From Rosa chinensis (Eukaryota; Streptophyta; Magnoliopsida; Rosales; Rosaceae), in assembly GCF_002994745.2 (NCBI RefSeq), contig NC_037088.1, positions 57,678,397 to 57,742,396 on the forward strand: DNA of 64,000 bases, written 5' to 3'. Made by a program: the position numbers and the translations under genes. The first letter of the stretch is position 1. Each line of letters opens with the position of its first letter. The notes below the pieces were generated by a model. That model worked only from the letters and a program-made list of their open reading frames with translations. It was not told the DNA's origin and did no database searches. This document shows positions 10,904 through 21,715 of the stretch, piece after piece.

Positions 10904-11532
10904 GTAATAATCTTTTTTTCTTCATTACTTCTATTTGTAAAAATTTGTTTTTGTGTTCAGTGGAAGAGTTTGATCTGGTCATTCTGTGCGTGCTGTTTTT
11001 TGGTGTTAAGATTTATTGGTATGAGGGCCTGGATTTGTGTTTTGTTGCTAATACATACTTTCATGACTAGTACGCGGAATAACCCCCCCCCCCCCCAAAT
11101 TTGTAGGAAGTGAATGGAAAAGAAATTCAAATTTCTTTTGTTACTGTATACTGTAAACAATGAGGAATTAAATGAGCAATACCTGATACCAACAATATCA
11201 TGAAACTCATAAACTTAAATAAAAATACCAGTACATAAGAAAGAGTTCAGACCAAAAGAAAAAAAAAAAGAAAAGGATAAGGTCTGACACTTTGATGGAT
11301 GAAATACATGGAAGCGCTCTACTCAGAGCAATGCTAAGATAAGCAAGGAGGCTGGAGGAGAGTTTAATATTTTTGATGGGTCAGTGATGGGTAAGAATTT
11401 GGAGTTGCATTGTACAGAATTGGAGATTTGGAAGTTGGCCAGATGGGATTCTGTCAACAGTATAGTTATAGTGTTGTGTTGTTGGTTGGTATTGTGATTT
11501 GTGGATTGAGTTTGGTTTGTTTGGTTTCACAG

Positions 11533-11609
11533 GTGCTTACTCTTGAGGAGCCTGAACGTGGTCTTACCATCGTCAAGCTAACGCATGTGGATTTTCCTGA
11601 AGAAGACAG
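11533..11609 (+). pseudogene. AHSA1-like (Hsp90 co-chaperone activator) exon fragment
   Basis: A single exon of 77 bases lies between TTTCACAG and AG|GTTATT. It reads VLTLEEPERGLTIVKLTH and then DFPEEDR. The pattern EEPxxGxTIVKLTxxDxPEEDR followed by a splice site is that of the carboxy-terminal AHSA1 domain of Aha1-type activators of the Hsp90 ATPase. The domain's expected continuation (usually YGN) is not found downstream. Only this part of the gene is recognisable and it sits in a transposable element, so it is a captured fragment, not a working gene. Confidence 0.6.
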
Positions 11610-13030
11610 GTTATTTCTCTGCTTTTGTTTTGTAGTTTTTGGTATTCTTTAACTTAATTCATTGTATTAAAGAAGATAGGTCTGAAACTCATTTCTGATA
11701 ACTAATCAATAATTTTATTTGCATATGAATAGGTTTAGAAGACCTGTATGATAAAAAAGAAAAAGAAAGAAACATCAGATGTCCATTTACCAGTGATCTA
11801 ATGTTCTTACAGTTTCTGCTTAAATAATGATCTGAGAGTAACTTTGTAATATCTGATTTTATTTTTCAAAAGCATGAGAACTATTACTGTGATGTGTTGA
11901 ATTTTGATATATGCTGGTAATTCGATCCGTAAACCTTCATATAGGTATAGCTTCGTTCCCTGTTTCATTACTCATATTCATAAACTCTTTATCTGAAATC
12001 AATTGAGCAAGCTTGAGCTACAATAGAGACCTGTCGTACCATAACTTGCACTTTTTACATCGCAAACTTCATTATGTTCATGTCCCTAAGCTAAACATGG
12101 GTTCTTAAGCTACTTAACTTGCATCGCATATCTTGCATCTCTCTATATTTTGTAATCTGATTCTTTTTCTCACATATTAGTGCCCAATATTTCAGTGGCA
12201 GTCCATCACATCCAACAGCAAATGAAGCTTCCACTAACACAAAAGAAACTTCCAAGCAGATTAACCAATGGATGACACTGATGAAGATCTCATGTACTGA
12301 TTGGTTCAAACTTTGAATGTATAATATTTTGCTAAGAACTAACCATATTTGTCAGTTGTATATAAACGTCTTGGGTGCAACATCTTTCTTTTGGTCAATA
12401 GAATATCAAATTTTTGAAAACTGTAAAATGTGAATGATAAGATTGGTTAAAACACCCGCCCTTGCTCAAAAACTTCTATTCTTTTTTAAACTTCTATTCT
12501 TTTTTAAGTTTGTATGTATCAAAATGGAAGTGGAGATCGCGTACGGACTAATGAAACATGATGGTTTTGGTTTCGATGAATGTAAAAAGTGCAAGCGCTC
12601 CTTCCCCGCAGCATCGCGCGGGTACGTTAGCTAGTTTTTATTCTAGAGACTGATGCTCAGCTCAAGTTCAGCTTAGATCAGACAAAAAGCCTTTTAGATA
12701 ACAAAATATGAGAAGATACTACACGATTTTTCATGTTCATCCACCCAAAATCCACGCATGTATAGTACAGGATTTCCACGAACATCATTAAGACCTTATT
12801 CACTGCTGCTGGGACCTCAAAATCTGCAAAAGCACCAAAACAAGGGCTGCTGCCACCAAGAAAACCTAAAGGTATATCAATTTATTGCCTTGCTGCCTTT
12901 TTTGTTTTTGTTTCTACGATGTTGCATTGGTGCAAAGTATAAATGTATAACTATATAATGTATAAATGTGTAATACAATGTCTTTTTAAACTAAAATGTG
13001 TAGGGAAAAAAATTTGAAGAGGGAGGACTG

Positions 13031-13318
13031 GAGGAGGCAAGCAGAAGGAAAAATCTGATGTCTATAGTTTTGGAATGTTGTTGATGGAAATGGCAAGCAG
13101 AAGGAAAAATCTAAATGCATTTGTAGATCACTCAAGCCAACTTTACTTCCCCTCATGGGTGCATGATCAATATAATGATGGTAAGGACTTGGAGATTGGC
13201 GATGCTAAAGCAGAGGAAAAGAAATTAATTAAAAAAATGATTGTAACTGCCTTGTGGTGTATTCAAATGAAACCAAGTGATCGACCTTCAATGAAGAGGG
13301 TGACACAGATGCTTGTGT
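13031..13318 (+). pseudogene. LRK10-like receptor kinase C-lobe fragment
   Basis: The frame reads [14 protein letters not shown] and later [16 protein letters not shown], corresponding to kinase subdomains IX to XI of the LRK10-like (rust-resistance-kinase-like) receptor kinases. The family marks are the MxxxRKN motif after the GMLLMEM helix, the YFPSWVHD segment, and WCIQ with DRPSM. It ends with a stop right after the last helix. The ATP-binding lobe, HRD and DFG are absent, so it cannot be active. A 22-base stretch (GGCAAGCAGAAGGAAAAATC) occurs twice, near 13034 and 13091, which suggests a local conversion or repair event at its 5' break. It lies inside the MULE, just left of the 266-bp array. 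Confidence 0.75.
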
Positions 13319-13399
13319 GACACTGATGAAGAGGGTGACACATTTGCAACTAACCAATCCTCCTAAGCCTCTCTCCTGCCTTTGTTACAATATACGATG

Positions 13400-15409
13400 A
13401 AAAATGATGGATATGATGAAAAATGTTGTAAAACATGTGCTCTTTGTGGTAATTACAAAGTATTGTAATAAATGTCCTCTTTGTGGTAATTACAAGGTCT
13501 AGGACAACATTTACCAAGTTATGAACCATTTTACAAAATTGACGACAAATGTGTTGTACGATTGGTAAATCTTCATATTTTAGTCTAAATAAATCATATG
13601 TCCTCATTCACGTAATATAATTCTCGATTGTGTAATTGGGTGGTACCTTGTGTAATTTTCGTCATTGAGAAAATAATTACATCTCTGACAACGCTTATTA
13701 CGAATATAAGGACAAATTATCAAAAGTATTGTAATAAATGTCCTCTTTGTGGTAATTACAAGGTCTAGGACAACATTTACCAAGTTATGAACCATTTTAC
13801 AAAATTGACGACAAATGTGTTGTACGATTGGTAAGTCTTCATATTTTAGACTAAATAAATCATATGTCCTCATTCACGTAATATAGTTCCCGATTGTGTA
13901 ATTGGTCGGTACCTTGTGTAATTTTCGTCATTGAGAAAATAATTACATCTCTGACAACGCTTATTACGAATATAAGGACAAATTATCAAAAGTATTGTAA
14001 TAAATGTCCTCTTTGTGGTAATTACAAGGTCTAGGACAACATTTACCAAGTTATGAACCATTTTACAAAATTGACGACAAATGTGTTGTACGATTGGTAA
14101 GTCTTCATATTTTAGACTAAATAAATCATATGTCCTCATTCACGTAATATATTTCTCGATTGTGTAATTGGTCGGTACCTTGTGTAATTTTCGTCATTGA
14201 TAAAATAATTACATCTCTGACAACGCTTATTACGAATATAAGGACAAATTATCAAAAGTATTGTAATAAATGTCCTCTTTGTGGTAATTACAAGGTCTAG
14301 GACAACATTTACCAAGTTATGAACCATTTTACAAAATTGACGACAAATGTGTTGTACGATTGGTAAGTCTTCATATTTTAGACTAAATAAATCATATGTC
14401 CTCATTCACGTAATATAGTTCTCGATTGTGTAATTGGTCGGTACCTTGTGTAATTTTCGTCATTGGGAAAATAATTACATCTCTGACAACGCTTATTACG
14501 AATATAAGGACAAATTATCAAAAGTATTGTAATAAATGTCCTCTTTGTGGTAATTACAAGGTCTAGGACAACATTTACCAAGTTATGAACCATTTTACAA
14601 AATTGACGACAAATGTGTTGTACGATTGGTAAGTCTTCATATTTTAGACTAAATAAATCATATGTCCTCATTCACGTAATATAGTTCTCGATTGTGTAAT
14701 TGGTCGGTACCTTGTGTAATTTTCGTCATTGAGGAAATAATTACATCTCTGACAACGCTTATTACGAATATAAGGACAAATTATCAAAAGTATTGTAATA
14801 AATGTCCTCTTTGTGGTAATTACAAGGTCTAGGACAACATCTACTAAGTTATGAACCATTTTACAAAATTGACGACAAATGTGTTGTACGATTGGTAAAT
14901 CTTCATATTTTAGTCTAAATAAATCATATGTCCTCATTCACGTAATATAATTCTTGATTGTGTAATTGGGTGGTATCTTGTGTAATTTTCGTCATTGAGA
15001 AAATAATTACATCTCTGACAACGCTTATTACGAATATAAGGACAAATTATCAAAAGTATTGTAATAAATGTCCTCTTTGTGGTAATTACAAGGTTTAGGA
15101 CAACATTTACCAAGTTATGAACCATTTTACAAAATTGACGACAAATGTGTTGTACGATTGGTAAGTCTTCATATTTTAGACTAAATAAATCATATGTCCT
15201 CATTCATGTAATATAGTTCTCGATTGTGTAATTGGTCGGTACCTTGTGTAATTTTCGTCATTGATAAAATAATTACATCTCTGACAACGCTTATTACGAA
15301 TATAAGGACAAATTATCAAAAGTATTGTAATAAATGTCCTCTTTGTGGTAATTACAAGGTCTAGGACAATATTTACATGTACATAGACAATATTACAAAT
15401 TGATGACAA
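13400..15409. repeat. 266-bp tandem array (about 7.5 units)
   Basis: Units repeat with an exact 266-bp period; equivalent positions fall at 13604, 13870, 14136, 14402, 14668, 14934 and 15200. Units differ by only a few bases. The 13604 and 14934 boundaries share variants (GTAATATAATTC, AATTGGGTGG) that units between them lack, the signature of unequal exchange. On the minus strand each full monomer is open from an ATG to a TGA that overlaps the next ATG by 4 bases (89 codons). Because 266 is not a multiple of 3, successive units lie in different frames. The peptide has no domain I recognise. The array ends near the right end of the MULE. Confidence 0.95.
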
Positions 15410-15470
15410 ATGTGTTGTTAAATTGGTATAATTTTTTTATTTTATTTTCCATGTGTCAAAATATTATTGG

Positions 15471-15499
15471 GTAACCTGATGACCTATTCATCAGGTTAC
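15471..15499. repeat. Perfect 12-bp inverted repeat near the MULE right end
   Basis: The arm GTAACCTGATGA and its exact complement are separated by 5 bases, about 77 bases inside the right end of the element. It may be a terminator hairpin or a transposase recognition feature. Confidence 0.8.
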
Positions 15500-16058
15500 T
15501 ATCATATTTAATTGCTATATATTAAAAAAATAAAAAATAGAGGTATCCCATACTGGGGGGTACTCTAGCTTGTCTCGCTTTCGATGTAACACTTCTGTGT
15601 TTGCGAGACTTGAACTTTGCAGCAGAACTCTAATCTTCTACTAATTAATTGTGTTCATGGACCTGCAGAACTTGGCTTCATATGGAACTAGAAGTGCTGA
15701 GAGTCTGCCTCAAGGTACTTGGGCAGTTCATCAAATATTTTCTGTGGCATTATGTTCAAAGTTCTTAGATGCTGAAGTTGCTTCTTTCTCCTTTCATACA
15801 TATATATGTAGGGATATCAAAAAGTTTACGAGATTTTTTAAACCACAGTGATGCAGGACCAATATGTAAACTGTAGAATTAAGGATGCTGTAGAACTATT
15901 CTGCAGTAGACTTAGAAAACAGAAAAATAACTACTGGAGTCACACCAGTAGGTTCTAGGAGTCACACCTAGGAGGGGGGTTGAGTCACACAACCAAGGAT
16001 AGCAAATGCTCTCAATTTTATTAATCTTCAATCTGAAAATGAAAGACTACAAAGGCCT

Positions 16059-16388
16059 TGTTGTAAAATGAAAGTGAAAGTGTTTCAGAAAATGGATAGA
16101 GTTTTGCTTCAATGAACTTGAGAGAGAGAGAGAGTTTAGATGCAGATAATAGGTGTAGTATTTCTGTTTTTCACCACCCTTCATGGATGAGAAATGGACT
16201 ACATATATAGTAGAAGATAAGGAACATATAGCCTAAAGTCCTCCATAAAACAAGGACCCCTAAAGTCCTCCATAAAACAAGGATCCTTAAAGTCCTCCTT
16301 AAAACATGGATCCCCTAAAACTAGGAAAGAGGAAAGCATCTTCTAATATACAATAATTTACATGATATATCCATAATGATTTACAACA
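16059..16388 (-). repeat. Copia-B 3' LTR
   Basis: It runs from TGTTGTAAAATG to TTTACAACA on the plus strand and holds three near-repeats of TAAAGTCCTCCATAAAACA. The sequence matches 22836-23165 base for base as far as I can compare by eye. Confidence 0.95.
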
Positions 16389-16887
16389 CTCCCCCTTGGG
16401 TATTTCATGTCAATAGTGTTGCCTAGATTGTGCGCTTTTAAGTTGCCTCGTCAAAAAAAACCTTGCCAAGTAATAAAAACCCTGTGGGAAAAAACAATCT
16501 TGGTCGAAGGAGAAAAAGAGCACAACGCGCATGAGTGTGGAGTAGCAATATCATAGCTTCAGAGATAAGTGGAGTCTTCTTATCAGCATCAGAAGTAAGT
16601 AGCATGTCTACGAGAGGGATGCATTTAGAGTTGCTACACCAAAACCTTGCCTGGTAAACCCAGTGGGCAAAACCCGTGGTCGAAGGGAAAAGATGAGCAA
16701 ATGCATATATGTTGAATCAAAACATCTTCAGGATGGAGCGACCATGCTAAAGATGTGCCTCGTTAAAACCTTGCCAGGTAATAAAACCCAGTGGGACAAA
16801 ATAACCCTGGACGAAGGACAAAAGAGTACACGATGGTCAAGTGGGTATGCTTCTGGATACTCCCCCTGATTCAACTCCTCCTGAAAG

Positions 16888-19800
16888 TTACATGTTAGGT
16901 AATTCAGATAATTTACGTAGACCAATACCTTGTACATGCTTCTGGAATGTAGATTTTGGTAGTGACTTAGTGAAGAGGTCTGCACGATTGTCTTCAGATC
17001 GAATCTGCTTGACCTCAATCTTCTGATGCTCTTGTTGTTGCTGATTGAAGAAAAACTTTGGTGCAATATGTTTGGTGTTGTCTCCTTTGATGAAACCTGT
17101 CTTCATTTGCTCGATGCAAGCTGCATTATCCTCGTGGATAGTGGTTGGTTCATCAGTGGTGGAATGCAGTCCACATGTGCTTTGAACATGCTTTGTGATG
17201 GCTCTCAACCATATACATTCACGTACTGCTTCGTGAAGAGCTAGAATCTCAGCATGATTCGAAGAGGTAGCAACAAGGGTCTGTTTTGTAGACCTCCAAG
17301 AAATTGCCGTATTCCCAATGGTAAAAACATAACCAGTTTGGGAACGTGCCTTGTGTGGGTCTGATAGATAGCCTGCATCAGCATATCCAACAAGGCGAGC
17401 ATCATTCTGAGGATCAAGGGGGTTTGATCCATTTCTTGATGCATAGGGATAAAATAAGCCCATATCAATCGTACCTCTAAGATAACGAAAAATATCTTTT
17501 ATACCATTCCAGTGGCGGCGTGTTGGTGCAGAGCTATATCTAGCTAACAAGTTCACAGAAAATGAAATGTCTGGTCTAGTGCATTGAGTCAAGTACAATA
17601 ATGCGCCTATTGCACTTAGATATGGGACTTCTGGTGCCAATATCTCTTCGTTATTATCTGCGGGACGAAACGGATCTTTCTTAGGATCTAGACTTCGGAT
17701 GACCATGGGTGTGCTTGATGGTTTCGCTTTATCCTCATTAAAGCGTCTTAACATCTTCTGGATGTAGTTTGATTGATGAAGCAGAATCCCATCAGCACGG
17801 TGCTCAAGCTCCAGGCCGAGGCAGTAATTCGTTCTCCCAAGATCTTTCATTTCGAATTCAGACTTCAGGTGCTTGGCGGTTTCTTTGATCTCTTCAGGAG
17901 TACCAATCAGATTCATGTCATCGACATAAACTGCCACAATTACAAATCCAGAACTTGTTTTCTTAATAAACACGCATGGGCATAGTTCATTGTTTACATA
18001 TCCCATCCCAATCAAATATTCACTTAGACGGTTGTACCACATCCGTCCAGATTGTTTCAATCCATAAAGTGAACGCCTCAAACGAATGGAGAGGGTGTTC
18101 CGTGGTCTAGAACTATTTGTATCGGGTATCTTAAGTCCTTCAGGAACTTTCATATATATCTCTGTATCAAGATCCCCATAGAGATAAGCTGTGACCACAT
18201 CCATTAGCTGTATATTCAGTTTTTCAGAAATTGCCAAACTGATGAGGTAGCGGAATGTTATAACATCCATTACAGGAGAATATGTCTCATCGTAATCAAT
18301 CCCAGGGCGTTGAGAGAATCCTTGCGCCACTAGACGAGCTTTGTATCTTACAATCTCGTTTCCCTCATTACGCTTCCTTACAAATACCCATTTAAACCCT
18401 ACAGGTTTAACATGTCGAGGTGTGGGAACGACAGGCCCGAACACTTTTCTTTTTGTCAAGGAATCTAATTCGACCTGAATTGCTTCTTTCCATTTTGGCC
18501 AATCGTCTCTACGTTGACATTCATCAACGGAGCGAGGTTCGACATCATCGCTAGTTATAATTTCAGTAGCTACTGCGAATACAAATATATCATCGATGAT
18601 AATCTCATTTCGATTCCAAATCTCACTTAAGCATGCATAATTTATCGAGATTTCTCTATTCTCGAGAGTGGGTTCAAACGTTGGAGCGTCCCCCAACGTT
18701 GTCTCTTCTAGGACGGACCCATAATCTGGAATTATCTCGTGAGATGGATCAGTTGAGATCGCGATGTCTAGTGGATTCGTTTGTGCTGGTTTTACCCTCT
18801 TCCGGGGATAGGAATCCTTCGAACCTAGTGGTCTACCTCGCTTGTGGGCAGAGACATGTGATTGGTTAGCCGCCATTGTCGTACCTCGTCCATCCGGGAC
18901 AATGCGTCCTACAGGGACATCTATTCTTGCAGGCACATTTGCAGCAGGTATATGTGATCTCGTCACTTTAGCTAGATCAGAGAAAGCGTCTGGCATATTT
19001 TGGGCTACACTCTGTAGATCTAGAATTCTTCGCACTTCATTATCGCATTGTGCGGTTCGGGGATCAAGATGAGACATAGTGGGGACATTCCATGTCAATT
19101 CACGTCGTTCATCAGGAACGGTAACGTTCTTATCTCCTCCTAACGGCGGGAAGACTGTCTCATCAAAGTGACAATCCGCAAATCTAGCGGTAAAGAGATC
19201 GCCTGTCAAGGGCTCTAAAAAGCGTATAATGGATGGGGATTCATAACCGACATATATGCCCATCCTTCGTTGAGGACCCATTTTTATACGTTGTGGCGGC
19301 GCAATTGGCACAAAAACTACACACCCAAATACACGTAAGTGCGAAACATCAGGTTCGTACCCAGTCACCAACTGTAACGCGGAATAAGGTTGGGTGGCAA
19401 TGGGCCTTAGTCGGACCAACATGGCTGCATGCAAAATTGCATAGCCCCACGCAGATACTGGAAGCTTGGTGCGCATTACCAAGGTCCGTGCGATCATTTG
19501 TAATCTTTTAATGAACGCTTCTGCGAGACCATTCTGGGTGTGAACATAGGGAACTGGATGCTCAACATTAATCCCAAGGGACATGCAATAATCATCAAAA
19601 GATTTTGATGTAAACTCTCCGGCATTATCAAGTCTTATGGACTTGATTGGATAATCCGGGTGGTGAGCCCTTAATTTAATGATCTGGGCAAGGAGTTTAG
19701 CAAAAGCAGCATTTCTTGTGGACAATAGTGTAACATGTGACCACCTTGTCGATGCATCAACCAAAACCATGAAATATTTAAATGGTCCGCATGGTGGTTG

Positions 19801-20466
19801 GATAGGTCCACATATATCCCCTTGTATCCTTTGTAGAAAAAGGTTGGACTCTTTTTCAGTCTTTGCATATGATGGTCTTATATTTAATTTTCCCAATGAG
19901 CAAGCTTGGCATAATGTGTTACTGTACACAAGATCCTTATTGGTAAGGGGATGCCCGTGGGATGAATTTAGGATACGGCGCATCATACTTTGACCTGGGT
20001 GTCCCAAACGGTCATGCCAAAGCAAGTAGTTGCTCGAATTGGTTAGCTTCTGGCTGGTTATGTGATTCGCCTCAATCAATCTAATGGTAGCCATGTAGAG
20101 ACCACTCGAGAGGCATTTTAGCTTCTCCAATGTCCGCTTCCGGCCATACAAATTGGAGGTTATGCAAAGATATTCCACTCCTTTTTCCTCAGTGGTTTCA
20201 ACGTGATAACCATTGGCTCGAATATCCTTAAAACTCAATAACGTTCTTCTGGAACGTGGAGAGTATAGGGCCTCATTAATGGTAAATTCAGTACCATTGG
20301 ACAACATAAATTGGGCTTTGCCATAGCCCTCTATTAGGTTGGATTGTCCTGATATAGTTGTCACAGAGGTATGAGTAGGCAATAAGTTTAAAAAAAACTT
20401 CCTATCTTGGAGTATGGTGTGCGTAGTAGCACTATCAGCCAGACAACAAATTTCTCCACAAGACAT
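16888..20466 (-). CDS. Copia-B Pol polyprotein (1192 aa)
   Basis: The intact frame encodes, in order: protease (active-site DSA at about residues 11-13, where most families have DSG); GAG-pre-integrase with LWHDRLGHPG and CQACSLGK; integrase with GDICGP, RLDNAGEF and NGLAEAF (the D,D,E triad); RT with YKARLVAQGFSQ, LYGLKQS and the catalytic YVDD (codons at 17917-17928); and RNase H with GYADAGYLSD, ATSSNHAE and HEDNAAC. It copies the element RNA into DNA and inserts it. The frame starts at an ATG 199 bases after the gag stop and in another frame, so Pol is not a simple read-through of Gag. Confidence 0.95.
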   Translation of the reverse strand: MSCGEICCLADSATTHTILQDRKFFLNLLPTHTSVTTISGQSNLIEGYGKAQFMLSNGTEFTINEALYSPRSRRTLLSFKDIRANGYHVETTEEKGVEYLCITSNLYGRKRTLEKLKCLSSGLYMATIRLIEANHITSQKLTNSSNYLLWHDRLGHPGQSMMRRILNSSHGHPLTNKDLVYSNTLCQACSLGKLNIRPSYAKTEKESNLFLQRIQGDICGPIQPPCGPFKYFMVLVDASTRWSHVTLLSTRNAAFAKLLAQIIKLRAHHPDYPIKSIRLDNAGEFTSKSFDDYCMSLGINVEHPVPYVHTQNGLAEAFIKRLQMIARTLVMRTKLPVSAWGYAILHAAMLVRLRPIATQPYSALQLVTGYEPDVSHLRVFGCVVFVPIAPPQRIKMGPQRRMGIYVGYESPSIIRFLEPLTGDLFTARFADCHFDETVFPPLGGDKNVTVPDERRELTWNVPTMSHLDPRTAQCDNEVRRILDLQSVAQNMPDAFSDLAKVTRSHIPAANVPARIDVPVGRIVPDGRGTTMAANQSHVSAHKRGRPLGSKDSYPRKRVKPAQTNPLDIAISTDPSHEIIPDYGSVLEETTLGDAPTFEPTLENREISINYACLSEIWNRNEIIIDDIFVFAVATEIITSDDVEPRSVDECQRRDDWPKWKEAIQVELDSLTKRKVFGPVVPTPRHVKPVGFKWVFVRKRNEGNEIVRYKARLVAQGFSQRPGIDYDETYSPVMDVITFRYLISLAISEKLNIQLMDVVTAYLYGDLDTEIYMKVPEGLKIPDTNSSRPRNTLSIRLRRSLYGLKQSGRMWYNRLSEYLIGMGYVNNELCPCVFIKKTSSGFVIVAVYVDDMNLIGTPEEIKETAKHLKSEFEMKDLGRTNYCLGLELEHRADGILLHQSNYIQKMLRRFNEDKAKPSSTPMVIRSLDPKKDPFRPADNNEEILAPEVPYLSAIGALLYLTQCTRPDISFSVNLLARYSSAPTRRHWNGIKDIFRYLRGTIDMGLFYPYASRNGSNPLDPQNDARLVGYADAGYLSDPHKARSQTGYVFTIGNTAISWRSTKQTLVATSSNHAEILALHEAVRECIWLRAITKHVQSTCGLHSTTDEPTTIHEDNAACIEQMKTGFIKGDNTKHIAPKFFFNQQQQEHQKIEVKQIRSEDNRADLFTKSLPKSTFQKHVQGIGLRKLSELPNM

Positions 20467-20665
20467 GCCTATTCATATATTTAATTCAATGGATCACATG
20501 TATGAAAATAAATAACTTTATTGAATTAAACATCCAAACATAACAAAATTATGCAAAACTAATATTCCAAAGATCACCAAAGATAAACTGAAAAACAGAA
20601 AGCATTATTTATAACAATAACATAGATATGGCACAAGTGCCTATTATGTCCATGTCCTCGAGTTT

Positions 20666-21715
20666 TCAATCCTCGATGTATCCATTGGCTGCTTGGAAAT
20701 CAGTAATCTCCAAGGTGGTATCCATAGGGACTGACTCTTCCACAAGGTTGGCCTCTCGAGTTCCGCGTCTGGCGTGATACTCTCCTATCTCTTCATCTGT
20801 TGCACGACAGGTGCGGGACCAATGGTCAGTGCCTCCACATCTATAACATAGATTATGCTGATTTTGAGGGCGACGGGCCGGACCAGGGTTCTCTCTAATT
20901 TGAGCTTGTCGGACTTGGGCATTTCGGTTTCCACCACGTGGGCCTTGTCCACGTCCTCCTCGACCCCTTGGGCCATTGCCTGGGTGGTCGCGGTCATATG
21001 GGCCATTTCTGGGTCCATTTCTTCGTCCATGCCTTGGACGTTCAGACCTTCTTCCCCTTCCACGGCCCCGGTTCCTCCTTCCACGATTATTTTCGTGATG
21101 GGCAATAATATTTGCTTCAGGCAAAGGAATTGCTCTAGTACCGGTAGGCCTTGCTTGATCATTCCTCAAAAGTAGGTTGTTGTTCTTTTCAGCGAGCAAC
21201 AGGATGGTGATTAATTCAGAGAATCTAGCAAAGTTTCTTTCCCTGTATTGTTGCTGCAGGACCATACAGGAAGGAGGGAAGGTGGAGAAAGTTTTCTCCA
21301 GTAGGTCAGCTTCTGTGAGCTCTTCTCCACAGAATTTTAGGAGTGACCGAATCCGGCAGATTTCAGAGTTATACTCATTGACAGTCTTGAAATCCTGGAA
21401 GCGTATGTTCTGCCAATCGTGTCTTGCTTCCGGCAAGTAGATGGCTCTTTGATGGTTGAATCGCTCTTCTAGAGCGACCCAAAGAGACCGTGGGTCCTCT
21501 TCAGCTAAATATTCCACCTTGAGTGCTTCCTCCATATGTTTCCTGATGAAAATCATAGCCCTTGCCTTCATGTCTTCAGGAGTGATGTTGTCAGCAATAA
21601 TCGTTGATCTCATCTTATTTGCAGTCAGATGGAGCTTGACATCTTGGGTCCATTTGAGGTAGTTCCTTCCGGAAACTTCCAAAGCGACAAAGTCAAGCTT
21701 GTTGAGATTTGACAT
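20666..21715 (-). CDS. Copia-B Gag (349 aa)
   Basis: It starts MSNLNKLDFVALEVSGRNY, the usual opening of this copia group, followed by a UBN2/retrotransposon gag domain (YLPEARHDWQNIRFQDF, SLLKFCGEELTEADLLEKTF). A long Arg/Gly-rich stretch (about residues 210-275) follows, then a CCHC zinc knuckle CYRCGGTDHWSRTC at about 290-303. Gag forms the particle and binds RNA. It ends in its own stop and Pol is a separate frame downstream. Confidence 0.93.
   Translation of the reverse strand: MSNLNKLDFVALEVSGRNYLKWTQDVKLHLTANKMRSTIIADNITPEDMKARAMIFIRKHMEEALKVEYLAEEDPRSLWVALEERFNHQRAIYLPEARHDWQNIRFQDFKTVNEYNSEICRIRSLLKFCGEELTEADLLEKTFSTFPPSCMVLQQQYRERNFARFSELITILLLAEKNNNLLLRNDQARPTGTRAIPLPEANIIAHHENNRGRRNRGRGRGRRSERPRHGRRNGPRNGPYDRDHPGNGPRGRGGRGQGPRGGNRNAQVRQAQIRENPGPARRPQNQHNLCYRCGGTDHWSRTCRATDEEIGEYHARRGTREANLVEESVPMDTTLEITDFQAANGYIED

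Larger units (their letters stand above)
8327..15576. mobile_element. Mutator-like element carrying gene fragments (Pack-MULE type)
   Basis: The 7250-bp segment is flanked by perfect 9-bp direct repeats GCTTTCGAT (8318-8326 and 15577-15585), the duplication length typical of MULEs. Ends are only weakly inverted: GGGAAATTCTACAGTAC at the left and, reverse-complemented, GAGACAAGCTAGAGTAC at the right (12 of 17 match). Next to both ends is the motif GTATCCCATACT. Inside are an AHSA1-like exon, two unidentified exon-like segments, an LRK10-like kinase fragment and a 266-bp tandem array. There is no transposase ORF. It sits in what was intron 1 of kinase copy P1. Removing the element and one repeat restores continuous flank. 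Confidence 0.75.

Noticed and set aside
13400..15409. CRISPR-like regular repeat array
   Set aside because: The period is 266 bp with no variable spacers and the context is a plant genome; it is an ordinary tandem array.
15410..15576. Helitron 3' end (hairpin followed by CTRR)
   Set aside because: A hairpin exists at 15471-15499 but no CTRR-T end follows at the right distance, and perfect 9-bp duplications define a MULE instead.
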